Positions 8,934-17,474 of a stretch of 64,000 bases of DNA are shown here, in pieces. Position numbers and translations under genes: made by a program. Where the stretch lies: NCBI GenBank assembly GCA_039814575.1, contig JBCCAY010000010.1, positions 67,913 to 131,912 on the forward strand, read 5' to 3'. Each line of letters opens with the position of its first letter. Position 1 is the first letter of the stretch. The DNA is from MED-G105 sp039814575 (GTDB lineage Bacteria; Pseudomonadota; Alphaproteobacteria; Caulobacterales; Parvularculaceae). The notes beneath the pieces are model-generated. The model saw only the letters and a program-made list of their open reading frames with translations. It searched no databases and was not told where the DNA came from.

Positions 8934-9072
8934 GGTCGAATAACTCCTTCAGAGCGGCGCGAATTTGAGCCGCAGGCCTCTTTAACGCCAGCTAATCATG
9001 CGCGCGCCGGCCGTCAAGGCGCGGGCGCGTGATCTGTGATTGGAAGGGCCTATGCCCGCCGAACACGGGTTC

Positions 9073-9915
9073 CTAACCAATACGCTCCGCGTGCCAGCGC
9101 AGATGGTCTTCCATAAAGGTTGAAATGAAATAATAGCCGTGGTCATAGCCTTCTTGGCGACGCGCGACGATTTTCTGACCGGATTCCGCGGCCGCGGCTT
9201 CGAAGAGATCGAGACGCAGCTGCTCGTCTAAAAAGTCATCGGCGAGCCCTTGGTCGATGAGGATCTCCGCGCCGCTCGGCTTCTGACGAACGAGCTCCGT
9301 CGCGTCATGATTCGCCCAACGGCTCTCATCTTTGCCGAGATACCCAGCGAAGGCTTTTTTGCCGAACGGCACAGAGGACGGCGCGACGATCGGCGCGAAC
9401 ACCGAACACGTGCGGTACCGATCGGGCGCATGAAGATGGATCGTCAACGCCCCATGACCGCCCATGGAGTGGCCGAATATGCCGCGGCGATTTCCATCGA
9501 CAGGCAACGCGGCTTCAACCAGCGCCGGCAATTCCTTGGTCACGTAAGAGTACATATTATAGTGGCGATCGAACGGCGCCTCTGTGGCGTCCACATAGAA
9601 GCCTGCGCCGAGGCCGAAATCATAGGCGCCGTCAGGATCGTCAGGAACATCAGCTCCGCGCGGGCTGGTGTCCGGCGCGACGATCACCAGGCCCAGCTCG
9701 GCCGCCGCGCGTTGTGCGCCCGCTTTGGTGATGAAGTTTTCTTCTGTGCACGTCAGACCGGAAAGCCAATAAAGAATGGGAAGCGAGGCGCCTTTCTCGA
9801 AAGCCGCCGGCGGCATGTAGACGCCGAACCGCATGTCGCAATTGCAAACATCGCTTTTGTGTTGATAGACGGCTTGTTCTCCGCCGAATGAGCGGGATGA
9901 GGCGACCTTTTCCAT
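9073..9915 (-). CDS. fghA: S-formylglutathione hydrolase
   Basis: Hydrolyses S-formylglutathione to formate and glutathione, the second step of glutathione-dependent formaldehyde detoxification. 280 residues, esterase D family, alpha/beta hydrolase fold. The nucleophile is in GHSMGGHGAL (S150), the acid is D226 in DQGLADDF and the histidine is H259 in YDHGYYF. The LSGLTCTEENF segment is a hallmark. The usual partner, S-(hydroxymethyl)glutathione dehydrogenase, is not adjacent here. A source of formaldehyde could be the demethylating flavoprotein at 28175; that link is an inference. Confidence 0.95.
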   Translation of the reverse strand: MEKVASSRSFGGEQAVYQHKSDVCNCDMRFGVYMPPAAFEKGASLPILYWLSGLTCTEENFITKAGAQRAAAELGLVIVAPDTSPRGADVPDDPDGAYDFGLGAGFYVDATEAPFDRHYNMYSYVTKELPALVEAALPVDGNRRGIFGHSMGGHGALTIHLHAPDRYRTCSVFAPIVAPSSVPFGKKAFAGYLGKDESRWANHDATELVRQKPSGAEILIDQGLADDFLDEQLRLDLFEAAAAESGQKIVARRQEGYDHGYYFISTFMEDHLRWHAERIG

Positions 9916-10212
9916 TCGTTTCTTCCTAAAGGGCTTATTCCTAGTAAGCTTTTTGAAAACGCGTCTTCAGCGCCGGCTTGGATCGCCTGCACATTTCTAC
10001 GTGTTCCATCAGCCGTTCGTGAATGCTGACGCAGAAGACGGCTCTTGCCCCGAGCTATCAAACGCGTCGTGGATGTTCTCTAAATGCGTCAAGGCTGATT
10101 ACTGCGAATCACCTTGTCCGTCCAACGGAAAACCAGACCTCTCGGGTGGACCGCGATTATTGAACGCTCACCATGCCGGAATGCTTTGCTTCGTTTGGCC
10201 TGGAAGTCCGGT
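9916..10212. other. Intergenic region upstream of fghA
   Basis: About 300 bases between the fghA start and repeat copy 2. Open frames cross it on both strands, but they run through the repeat or lack a ribosome binding site, and I recognise no product. It must contain the fghA promoter. Fragments such as MPECFASFGLEVRS ending at the repeat edge suggest decayed coding sequence, without identity. Confidence 0.4.
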
Positions 10213-10429
10213 CTTAGAGCCCGATTGGAAATTCGTGCAACACTGGAAAACCTCTCGAATCAGACGTTCGTTGGCGACAAATCCATACCGCTCGGGCTCT
10301 AAATCTAAAAGAGTAAAAGCATGTCTTTTACGAGCCGGAACCGCATCGCCATTATCGAAAAAAGGTGGCAAACGACCGTCTGACCCTCTCGTGTAACGCT
10401 ATTTCCCGAGTTTTGAATCGGGCTCTTAG
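10213..10429 (-). repeat. Palindromic interspersed repeat, copy 2
   Basis: Same family as copy 1 but in the opposite orientation: it opens with CTTAGAGCCCGATTGGAAAT and closes with GAATCGGGCTCTTAG. The internal block CGCTCGGGCTCTAAAT, then GAGCCGGAACCGCATCG, is shared with copies 1 and 3. At 217 bp it is somewhat longer, through extra bases around 10310-10330 and near 10360. Confidence 0.88.
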
Positions 10430-10703
10430 GCATTGCGATTGTCCAAATACCTCCATTCTATATTAATAATCATTTGCAATTTGAAATGAGCGTGTTACCA
10501 CCCCGCCCATGGCTCGAATGATCCACTTCGGGGGGCCGTGCAGCAGGCGCAGCATCATCGTGCGTCGCGGAGACATCTCCGGGTTCGTTGATCGATGGAG
10601 CTGCGCCTATGGCCCGCCCGCCATTCGTTCAGTCGACCTCTAGCGCACCGCCAATAGGCGGTCGCCAAACCAGCGGAATAGAACGAAGGAAAGATTCGTC
10701 GAT
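10430..10703. other. Intergenic region with AT-rich possible operator
   Basis: It contains an AT-rich stretch, TTAATAATCATTTGCAATTT, at about 10462-10481. This resembles an iron-responsive (Fur-type) operator, but I cannot confirm it. A 44-codon open frame (10509-10643, starting MARMIHFGG) lacks a clear ribosome binding site and is not called. The promoter of the gene at 10704 must lie here. Confidence 0.35.
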
Positions 10704-11201
10704 ATGAGCTTTGTTTCCACCATGACGATCCCGCAATTAGGCCTCGGCGCTGGCTACGCCCTTTGGGGCTTCCGCGCGGCGGCCGTCGGCCAAATTGAAT
10801 GTCCGGCTTTGGTGCGGGGGTATCGCCGATTGTTTGAAAAGAGCGCCGACGACGCTTTAAGCGCGGTTTTGGTGTTCGCACGAACGATTGGATCAGAAGG
10901 CGTTCGGCGGATTGGGCTTGGCGTGCCCGGATGTTGCGGCGTTACGAGTGATGAACTCAGCATCGCCGCTGTACTCTCAGCCGCGCAAGCGGAAGATACA
11001 TCGCGTCGCGACGCGCATCTATTATGGCTCTTAGGCTGCACGGGCGACGGCGCCTCGGCGCGCGCCGCCGATGACGTCGCAGCGGCGTTCTTAGTTTCTG
11101 GACTTGTCATCGAGCAGCCCCCAGTCGAGTTACAATCCAATCCGAACCCGCGTACTGAGTCGAATATCGTGCGGACATTGCACGTCGCCGGCAACGCATA
11201 G
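10704..11201 (+). CDS. Conserved hypothetical protein (DUF6628-like)
   Basis: 165 residues, no signal peptide or membrane span. The pattern of an aromatic N-terminal segment (YALWGFRAAAVG), a central GYRRLFEKSADDALSAVLVF block, VPGCCGVTSDELSIAAVLSAAQ and a final Ala-rich helix resembles small uncharacterised alphaproteobacterial proteins of the DUF6628 type. I base this on memory of the family, not a search. The paired cysteines in PGCCG could bind a metal. A GAAAGGA-like sequence (GAAGGAAAG, about 10684) precedes the ATG. Function unknown. Confidence 0.65.
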   Translation: MSFVSTMTIPQLGLGAGYALWGFRAAAVGQIECPALVRGYRRLFEKSADDALSAVLVFARTIGSEGVRRIGLGVPGCCGVTSDELSIAAVLSAAQAEDTSRRDAHLLWLLGCTGDGASARAADDVAAAFLVSGLVIEQPPVELQSNPNPRTESNIVRTLHVAGNA

Positions 11202-11598
11202 AGCAACGCAAAAGCAGGCGGTTATCCTCCACCTGATCGAAGCCGTTCGAACGCCGAGCTATGGATTACGGCGTCGAGCCGTTACTCGCCAACGCCCCTC
11301 ACCGACCGAGCAACCAGCCTCTGACGCATCGACCGGATACGCCGCGCAATGCCGTGCCAACGACATAAACGGTCGCACTGGGCTTTGTTTTCGGCGTTTG
11401 CTGCGAGAATTTCCCATTGGTCTTGGCCTACCGTGCATCGCGATCTAAACCTCAATCTTGAAAATTAGCGCTGATTTTTCTGGGCGGCCGTCCGTCTCTA
11501 TAGGACGATTGTTGGCGTCTTAGGAGGAGAAGCTGCCGCCGTTTTGCGGCGTCTAACGAAACATGCTGAGAAGTAATGCTCCGTATTGAGAGGTATCT
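11202..11598. other. Intergenic region before the symporter gene
   Basis: About 400 bases without a convincing gene. Two small stem-loops can be drawn: CAGGCGG...CCACCTG near 11216-11237 and GCCGCCG-TTTT-GCGGC near 11535-11550, the latter shortly upstream of the symporter. They could belong to a leader or small RNA, but nothing matches a family I recognise. GAGGT at 11590 is the ribosome binding site of the next gene. Confidence 0.4.
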
Positions 11599-13080
11599 AT
11601 GATCGTCGCATCGTTTGTCATTATTCTAGCAATAATCATCGCCATTGGATTAAACGCCGCGCGTCGCGCTGGCGACTCTCGGGAAGGATACTATCTCGCA
11701 GGCGCTTCAAGCCCGCCCTGGCTCACCGCCCTCGCCGCGCTCGCGACTAATAACTCCGGTTACCTGTTTACCGGATTTATTGGTTTCACTTATATCGGAG
11801 GCTTGCAGACGATATGGCTTTCCGTTGGTTGGATACTCGGCGATTTTATCGCATCGCTCTTTGTCTATAAGCAACTGCGTGTGGCGCGCGAGCGTACTGA
11901 TGAAATCTCTTTCGCTGCGGTGTTGGGAACATGGAACGGCGGTTCCTATAAAACATTCAGGCGTATCGCAGCTTTGGTCACAGTCGTGTTTCTCACCGCT
12001 TATGCGTCGGCGCAAATCGCTGCTGGTGGTAAAGCTCTGTTCGCTACCCTCGATCTCGCGCCCCATTACGGAGCTATAGTGACAGTTGGACTTGTTATCT
12101 TGTACGGAGCGATCGGCGGCGTTAGCGCTTCTATGTGGGCGAACGCAACACAGTTCGTTGTCATGTTGGCGGCAATGGTGCTGTTGCTCTTTGCCGCGTT
12201 CGCTTCTGTCGGCGGTCTAAGCATCGTGATCGCCGATCTTAGTGCAATCGATGGATATCTCGACCTTTGGCCCTCCGTTGATATTGGCGGCCCTTTGCTC
12301 GGCGGAGGTCTCTTTATTGTCGGTTGGGTGTTTGCAGGCCTGTCCGTCGTCGGACAGCCACATATCATGACAATTTATATGACGTTGAAAAGTCCCGACA
12401 AAATAAACGAAACACGTTGGTGGTACTATAGTTTTTACCTCGCAATTACAGTAGCGGCGACACTCGTCGGGCTAACGGCGCGCGCCATGTTGCCGGACTT
12501 AATCAATAGCGATCCGGAACTGGCCTTGCCGATCATGGCGCGTGAATTATTTCCTGCGATCCTCGTCGGCGTTATTCTCGCCGGCGTTTTCTCCGCGACG
12601 CTGTCGACTATCGACTCCCTCGTTTTGGCGAGCTCTGCGGCGATCACAAACGAACTTCCAAACAACACCATAGATCGCACCTGGAAAATGCGTGCGGTGA
12701 CGACGGCACTTAGTCTTGGTGCGCTCGGGGTTGCATTAAACGGCAGCCAAACCGTCTTTTCGCTCGTCGTCATGGCGTGGTCGACGCTCGGCTCAGCGTT
12801 CGGCCCCATGCTCATCGTTTACGCGCTCGGGCGCCGTCTCACTGAAGTCAACGCTATCATCGTCATGGCGGTCGGCGCGGTCATCGCCCTGCTGTGGCGG
12901 CAGCAGGGGTGGCACACAGATGTTTATGAGGGTTTTCCCGGTATCGGCCTCGGACTTCTCCTCGCCTGGGCGCTCTCCACGCGCTCCGAGCGACCGGCGG
13001 CGTCAGCCGCGGGCATTCAAGGTTCTTCCGATAAAAGAGAAGTGCAGACAAATATGCGCCTCTCGCCCGTCACTCACTAA
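11599..13080 (+). CDS. Sodium:solute symporter (SSS family, PutP-like)
   Basis: 493-residue inner-membrane carrier with about 13 hydrophobic segments starting at residue 1. The segment REGYYLAGASSPPWLTALA is the SSS signature near the first cytoplasmic loop. GVFSATLSTIDSLVLASSAA (about residues 332-352) is the conserved TM8-9 Ser/Thr-rich Na+-site region of PutP-like proteins. The substrate is probably a small amino acid or related zwitterion; proline is plausible given putA nearby, but the direct neighbour is the M24 protein 27 bases downstream, with which it likely forms an operon. Confidence 0.88.
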   Translation: MIVASFVIILAIIIAIGLNAARRAGDSREGYYLAGASSPPWLTALAALATNNSGYLFTGFIGFTYIGGLQTIWLSVGWILGDFIASLFVYKQLRVARERTDEISFAAVLGTWNGGSYKTFRRIAALVTVVFLTAYASAQIAAGGKALFATLDLAPHYGAIVTVGLVILYGAIGGVSASMWANATQFVVMLAAMVLLLFAAFASVGGLSIVIADLSAIDGYLDLWPSVDIGGPLLGGGLFIVGWVFAGLSVVGQPHIMTIYMTLKSPDKINETRWWYYSFYLAITVAATLVGLTARAMLPDLINSDPELALPIMARELFPAILVGVILAGVFSATLSTIDSLVLASSAAITNELPNNTIDRTWKMRAVTTALSLGALGVALNGSQTVFSLVVMAWSTLGSAFGPMLIVYALGRRLTEVNAIIVMAVGAVIALLWRQQGWHTDVYEGFPGIGLGLLLAWALSTRSERPAASAAGIQGSSDKREVQTNMRLSPVTH

Positions 13081-13107
13081 TATCTCCAGCCTAGAGGGTA
13101 ATACGCT

Positions 13108-14298
13108 ATGTCATCGCTATCGCCGCGCCACGCTTTTGAAAAAGCAGAGTATGAGCGCCGTCTTGAAAAAATTAGAGCTGAGATGGCCCATAGGGGCATA
13201 GACGTCCTCTGTCTGACCGCGCCGGAGAACATCTTTTATGTCACCGGCTATGACGGCTGGTCCTACTACACCCACCAAATGGCGGTGATTCATGTCAATG
13301 GCAGCGAGCCGCTTTGGGTCGGCCGCGGCATCGACGTTCCCTGCGCAGACGTCACCTGTTGGATATCAAACGACAGCATCATTGGGTATTCCGACGATTA
13401 TGTTGATAATGACCGCCAGCATGCGATGGAGTTTATCGCAGACCAGTTGAAAGCGCGCGGTTGGGGCGCGGCGGCGATCGGCTTTGAATACGAGAACTAC
13501 TATTTCAGCGCCCGCGCATTCATGACGCTGCAAAAAACCTTGCCCCATGCGACGTTCCACGACGTAACGAACCTTGTTAACTGGGTGCGTTCGGTGAAAT
13601 CTCCGGTGGAGATTGAATATATGCGCCAAGCGGGACTCGTTGCGGACGCGACAATGAAGGCCGGCGTTGAGGCGATAGCGCCCGGCGTGCGGGAATGCGA
13701 CGTCGCCGCAGTTTTAAACGGCGCGCAAACCCGTGGAACTGAAGAATTCGGCGGCGACGCCCAGTCGGAGGTTATCGTGATCTCGACGGGCGAAGAAGTC
13801 ACCTGCCCTCACCTTGTGTGGACCGACCGACCGCTGCCTTCAGAGGGACCAATCAATATTGAACTCGCTGGCGTGCGCAAACGATATACCGCAGCGCTGT
13901 CGCGCAGCATTTACATCGGGACGGCGCCTGACGCGATCAGAGCGCTAGGCGACGCAACGATCGACGCTCTGGAAACGACGCTGGCGGCGATCAAGCCGGG
14001 TATGCTCGGTGAAGACGTCTTCCACGCTTATAACGGCGCGCTCGAAAAGTACGGCGAGCACAAATCCTCCCGCGTCGGTTACTCCATCGGCATCGGCTAC
14101 ACGCCGGCCTGGATCGAACGGACGATTAGTTTTCGCGCCGGTGATAAGACAGAGCTAGTGCCGAACATGACGTTCCATATCATGTGCGGCATGTGGCGCG
14201 AGACAGACGGCTTCGTGCAGAGCGAAACCTTCCGCATTACCGAAACCGGTTGCGAGACGTTCACCAACTATCCGCGCGGTCTCATCGAAATCAAGTAA
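13108..14298 (+). CDS. M24-fold hydrolase, creatinase/ectoine-hydrolase-like
   Basis: 396 residues with the pita-bread fold of the M24 family: an N-terminal creatinase domain (about 1-160, VTGYDGWSYYTHQMAV, YYFSARAF) and a C-terminal domain (LVNWVRSVKSPVEIEYMR onward). The close pattern match is to ectoine hydrolase DoeA rather than to Xaa-Pro dipeptidase. The metal ligands of true aminopeptidases are missing: the DxG...SDxTR block reads NIELAGVRKRY...ALSRSIY, and the ligand histidine is replaced in VGYSIGIGY. This fits a metal-free hydrolase such as creatinase or DoeA. The substrate, probably a cyclic or N-substituted amidine or imino acid, would be imported by the upstream symporter. Confidence 0.75.
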   Translation: MSSLSPRHAFEKAEYERRLEKIRAEMAHRGIDVLCLTAPENIFYVTGYDGWSYYTHQMAVIHVNGSEPLWVGRGIDVPCADVTCWISNDSIIGYSDDYVDNDRQHAMEFIADQLKARGWGAAAIGFEYENYYFSARAFMTLQKTLPHATFHDVTNLVNWVRSVKSPVEIEYMRQAGLVADATMKAGVEAIAPGVRECDVAAVLNGAQTRGTEEFGGDAQSEVIVISTGEEVTCPHLVWTDRPLPSEGPINIELAGVRKRYTAALSRSIYIGTAPDAIRALGDATIDALETTLAAIKPGMLGEDVFHAYNGALEKYGEHKSSRVGYSIGIGYTPAWIERTISFRAGDKTELVPNMTFHIMCGMWRETDGFVQSETFRITETGCETFTNYPRGLIEIK

Positions 14299-14325
14299 GC
14301 CAACAATCATGCGCCCATAATAAAA

Positions 14326-14353
14326 CGGCCGACATCAAATCGGATGTCGGCCG
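14326..14353. terminator. Bidirectional terminator between convergent genes
   Basis: Perfect 11-bp stem CGGCCGACATC (14326-14336) pairing with 14343-14353, preceded by TAAAA. It sits between the M24 gene and the convergent serine hydrolase gene and can serve both strands; the T run is best on the minus strand. Confidence 0.8.
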
Positions 14354-14373
14354 ATAATCACGGTGTGGGGCGT

Positions 14374-15951
14374 TTAATGGAAATCGTAGTCGATAACCAT
14401 TTCGCGGCCGGCACCGTTGCGCTGATTAAACCGTAGGTGCAACAATTGAACCGGGGACGGTTTGATCGGCGAAAGTATGATGTTCCCCGTTACACGCGCC
14501 TTTTCGCAAGCCCAGGTGAACGATCCAGACAGTCTGCCATAAGGGGAAAGCGCAGAGTCGTCTTTGCAGTCACCGGCTTCTTTACGGATGTCGGCGAGCT
14601 GTGCGTTCCAACGCCCGGCGGAGCGGTCGAGGAAGAAGTTGTCTGCGAACGATAAGCCGCCAGCGTTGATATTACCTGCCGCGTAAGCGCGTGCGACGCC
14701 TGCATAGGCGTCGGTTAGCGCTGGGTCAGCGGTCCAATTGGGCGACGCACCGCCGTAATTGTTCTCAGCTAAATGCGCAACCGCGTCCCAAACCGGCGCA
14801 TCCGACTCCGCATACGTATGATTAGCGAAGGCGAAAACACCAAATCCTTTTTCGGGCGCAATTAAAACAAAGGTTCCAAATCCGGGAAATCCACCACCAT
14901 GGCCGAGAACCAACCCGGCATTGCAGTGGCGATACTGGCCAAGGCCCATCCCGTACGCCGAAGCGACGATGCAATCGCTATCGCCATTGAGACCACCGCG
15001 ACGGCGCGCGGACCTTAGATGCGCCCCATCGGTCGCCATACGGACAACACGGCGCGGAATCGCGCCGTCTTTTTCGGCGTCATCGCGCGCGGGCCAAGCC
15101 GAAATCATCCAAGCGACGAAACGGCCATAGTCTTCCGCCGTCGTCCACATGCCGCCGAGGGGATCAAAAGAGCCCGACGCCAATACAGGCTCGTCGACGA
15201 ACTCACCGTTAATTTTCTGATAGCCATAAGCGCGCGTTGCATCGCTGATCTCCGCGACTTCCATGCCGCTGCCGGTCATTCCGAGGGGATTGAGAATGCG
15301 CTCTTGCATACGTTCGGCGAACGTCTGGCCCGTAACATTTTCAATAATGCGGCCCAACAACACATATCCCAAATTAGAGTACTCCCACTGCTCGCCTGGC
15401 GCGAAGGAAAACGGTTTAGCGTCAGCAATGAAAGCGTCTAACTCGGCGTTCGTTCGCGCCATTTGCCGGTCCGCCCACGGATCGTCGGTTACAAACCCGG
15501 CGGTATGATTGACCATATCCCGGACAGTCACTTTGCGAGAGTCTTTCGTCGGGTATTCGAGGTCTTTAAGGGCCGGCACATACTGCTCAGCCGGCGCGTC
15601 GAGATAGATTTTTCCTTGATCATAAAGATCATAGATCAAAAGAGACGTCATCATTTTCGTCATTGACGCAATCCGGAATGCGGCTTTCGGCGTCACGGGC
15701 GCGCCTGTTTCGACATTACGGACGCCGAACGACTTAACATGTTGCAGCTTGCCGTCGGAAACAACGCCATAGACGAGCCCCGGCGCACCAATGTCGTAAC
15801 GCGCCGCGCCGAACATGGCGTCCAAGGTCTCGACATGCGGGCGCAGCGCACGATCGGCGGCGTTGGCGGCGCTTATGCTAGCGCCAGCGCTGGTGAATGC
15901 GGCGAGCGCGCAGAGCAGGCTGAGTGCGGCGTTCGGTATTTTTATTTTCAT
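14374..15951 (-). CDS. Serine hydrolase, class C beta-lactamase family, exported
   Basis: 525 residues with a signal peptide (about 1-32, cleavage near ANAADR). The penicillin-binding fold motifs are S96-M-T-K99, Y191-S-N193 and HGGG in VLGHGGGFPG (about residue 350). Such proteins are esterases, D-amino-acid peptidases or amidases in the periplasm; beta-lactamase activity cannot be assumed. The C-terminal about 130 residues after LAENNYGGAS form an extra domain. It lies divergent to marR with a palindromic operator between, which suggests control by that regulator. Confidence 0.87.
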   Translation of the reverse strand: MKIKIPNAALSLLCALAAFTSAGASISAANAADRALRPHVETLDAMFGAARYDIGAPGLVYGVVSDGKLQHVKSFGVRNVETGAPVTPKAAFRIASMTKMMTSLLIYDLYDQGKIYLDAPAEQYVPALKDLEYPTKDSRKVTVRDMVNHTAGFVTDDPWADRQMARTNAELDAFIADAKPFSFAPGEQWEYSNLGYVLLGRIIENVTGQTFAERMQERILNPLGMTGSGMEVAEISDATRAYGYQKINGEFVDEPVLASGSFDPLGGMWTTAEDYGRFVAWMISAWPARDDAEKDGAIPRRVVRMATDGAHLRSARRRGGLNGDSDCIVASAYGMGLGQYRHCNAGLVLGHGGGFPGFGTFVLIAPEKGFGVFAFANHTYAESDAPVWDAVAHLAENNYGGASPNWTADPALTDAYAGVARAYAAGNINAGGLSFADNFFLDRSAGRWNAQLADIRKEAGDCKDDSALSPYGRLSGSFTWACEKARVTGNIILSPIKPSPVQLLHLRFNQRNGAGREMVIDYDFH

Positions 15952-16301
15952 TGCGGTCCTTCCTTCGGGATCGTTTTGATGACGTCATCTATCAGTATTG
16001 CTTTTCCTTGTGCCGTGTAAGAGCGACATCTCTTATTTCACGGACAAAAAATCCATAAATCAGTGGTTTGAACGCGCCACAGAAGGCCATGATTGAGGTG
16101 TGGGAATTTGGCGATTGTCAAGACAATATATCTTTATATTAAGAAATAAAAGTGCGAATGGTCTCCCTGCGGCGTCTACGCGTCAATGATAGATCGTCTC
16201 GGTAATGATCGAATGTGAGCACCGCTCATTCAACTAGGACCGCGGGAAACAAAAGTTCGAATCTCTTGTCGGTTAGTGCGAAGTCCAGATAAACTAAGAT
16301 T
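15952..16301. other. Divergent promoter region of serine hydrolase and marR
   Basis: 350 bases without a gene. The notable content is the pair of overlapping palindromes at 16115-16140, listed separately. The rest has no recognised structure. Confidence 0.5.
16115..16140. promoter_or_regulatory. Candidate MarR-type operator
   Basis: TTGTCAAGACAA (16115-16126, perfect) overlaps AATATA-TCTT-TATATT (16125-16140, perfect arms). It lies roughly midway between the divergent serine hydrolase and marR genes, the usual position for a MarR-family site. Binding by the adjacent regulator is inferred. Confidence 0.5.
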
Positions 16302-16832
16302 ATGGCTGGAAATTCAAGACGCTCCCGCGATGCGGAAAAAGACCTTATCGATACGTTGATCGACCAATGGCGACGCGAACGCCCTGACCTCGACGCTAAA
16401 GCGCTTGGTGTCGTGGGGCGTATTCTTATGATCGGTCGCAGGCTCGAGAACCGCGCAAGCGCGACATTGAAGGCCTTCGATTTACACTATTCTGACTTTG
16501 ACGTTTTAGCGACGCTGCGGCGCTCCGGTGCGCCTTATGAATTGACGCCGAAGGAACTTATGCAATCGGTGCTCATTACTTCCGGCGCGATGACGGCTTT
16601 GCTCGATCGCTTGTCGTCACGCAACCTCATCACACGTGGACAAAGCGACCACGACGGACGCGTGCGCACCGCGATTCTAACCGACGAAGGTAAGGCGTTA
16701 ATCGATAAAGCGGTCGGCGCACGGTTCGAAGAAGCGCGAGACGCAATCGCCGGCTTATCGGCCGAACGGCAACGCGGCTTAGCAAATGATCTTCGCGAAA
16801 TCGCCTTTTGGCTCGATAGCAACGAAAAATAG
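16302..16832 (+). CDS. MarR family transcriptional regulator
   Basis: 176 residues. The winged helix-turn-helix is seen in LTPKELMQSVLITSGAMTALLDRL followed by the wing SSRNLITRGQSDHDGRVRTAILTDEGKAL, in which DxRxxxxxLT is the MarR hallmark. An N-terminal helical region (about 1-60) provides the dimer interface. The nearest target is the divergent serine hydrolase, and it may also autoregulate. The ligand is unknown. Confidence 0.9.
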   Translation: MAGNSRRSRDAEKDLIDTLIDQWRRERPDLDAKALGVVGRILMIGRRLENRASATLKAFDLHYSDFDVLATLRRSGAPYELTPKELMQSVLITSGAMTALLDRLSSRNLITRGQSDHDGRVRTAILTDEGKALIDKAVGARFEEARDAIAGLSAERQRGLANDLREIAFWLDSNEK

Positions 16833-16881
16833 TTGAGCTTAGAGGTCTCGGTATCTTCGAGATCGTTTTCGTCATGCCGAT

Positions 16882-17340
16882 TTAAGGGGCGAGCGGATCG
16901 TCTTTAACAGCTTCCATTGAAACAAAGGTGGACGTGCTCGCCACGCCTGGCAGCGCTGATATCTTCTCGCCAAGAACACGTCGGTACGCGAAGATATCGC
17001 TTGTACGCACTTTCAAAAGATAGTCGTAATCCGACGCGATCATATGGCATTGTTCGACTTCGGGGATCGCTCGAACGGCCTCGTTGAATGCGGTTAGCGC
17101 CGCTTCCGTCGTGCTTGATAACTTTACCTCGGCGAACGCGACATGTTCGAGGCCGAGCTTCTCCATATTCAATAGCGCCCGAAAGCCGAGGATATAGCCC
17201 GATGTCTGGAGTCGCTTTAGACGAACCTGACAAGGCGTTTTTGACAGACCCACGCGCTCAGCGAGCGCCGTAACGGAAATTCGGCCGTCCTTCGCCAGGA
17301 TTTCCATCATCTTTTTGTCGATAAGGTCTATTTCGCTCAT
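16882..17340 (-). CDS. putR: Lrp/AsnC family regulator, probably proline-responsive activator of putA
   Basis: 152 residues. It starts MSEIDLIDKKMMEILAKDGRIS with the AsnC-type helix-turn-helix (TALAERVGLSKTPCQVRLKRLQ), then the RAM ligand-binding domain (ALLNMEKLGLEHVAFAEVKL, VEQCHMIASDYDYLLKVRTSD). Divergent transcription from putA, 134 bases away, is the arrangement known for PutR in Rhodobacter and Agrobacterium. There it activates putA in response to proline; this function is inferred here from synteny and family. Confidence 0.85.
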   Translation of the reverse strand: MSEIDLIDKKMMEILAKDGRISVTALAERVGLSKTPCQVRLKRLQTSGYILGFRALLNMEKLGLEHVAFAEVKLSSTTEAALTAFNEAVRAIPEVEQCHMIASDYDYLLKVRTSDIFAYRRVLGEKISALPGVASTSTFVSMEAVKDDPLAP

Positions 17341-17359
17341 AACAGAAAATTATATGAGC

Positions 17360-17407
17360 AATAATTCTTTATTTTTCTACATAAATAGCCGTTTCGGTCG
17401 AATTATT
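17360..17407. promoter_or_regulatory. putR-putA divergent control region, inverted repeat
   Basis: AATAATTC (17360-17367) and GAATTATT (17400-17407) form an inverted repeat with a 32-base spacer in a very AT-rich stretch. This is consistent with Lrp-type binding sites on a divergent promoter. Confidence 0.45.
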
Positions 17408-17474
17408 GTAGAATTAAGGCATAAAGCCTAGCAGCGTTGACTTAAGATAGCGTCGTCCAACAGGGAGCCGCATC

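Noticed and set aside
9250..9891. Long open frame antisense to fghA
   Set aside because: A shadow of the well-supported S-formylglutathione hydrolase on the other strand; its residue composition is Arg/Ala/His-rich and unlike a protein.
9953..10396. 147-codon open frame upstream of fghA
   Set aside because: Its second half reads through repeat copy 2, and the first half has no recognisable product or ribosome binding site.
10462..10481. Fur-type operator reading of an AT-rich segment
   Set aside because: Resemblance is loose, alphaproteobacterial iron boxes vary, and the downstream gene has no known iron link, so it is mentioned only in the intergenic note.
10509..10643. 44-codon frame MARMIHFGG...
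   Set aside because: No convincing ribosome binding site and no family match; could be chance.
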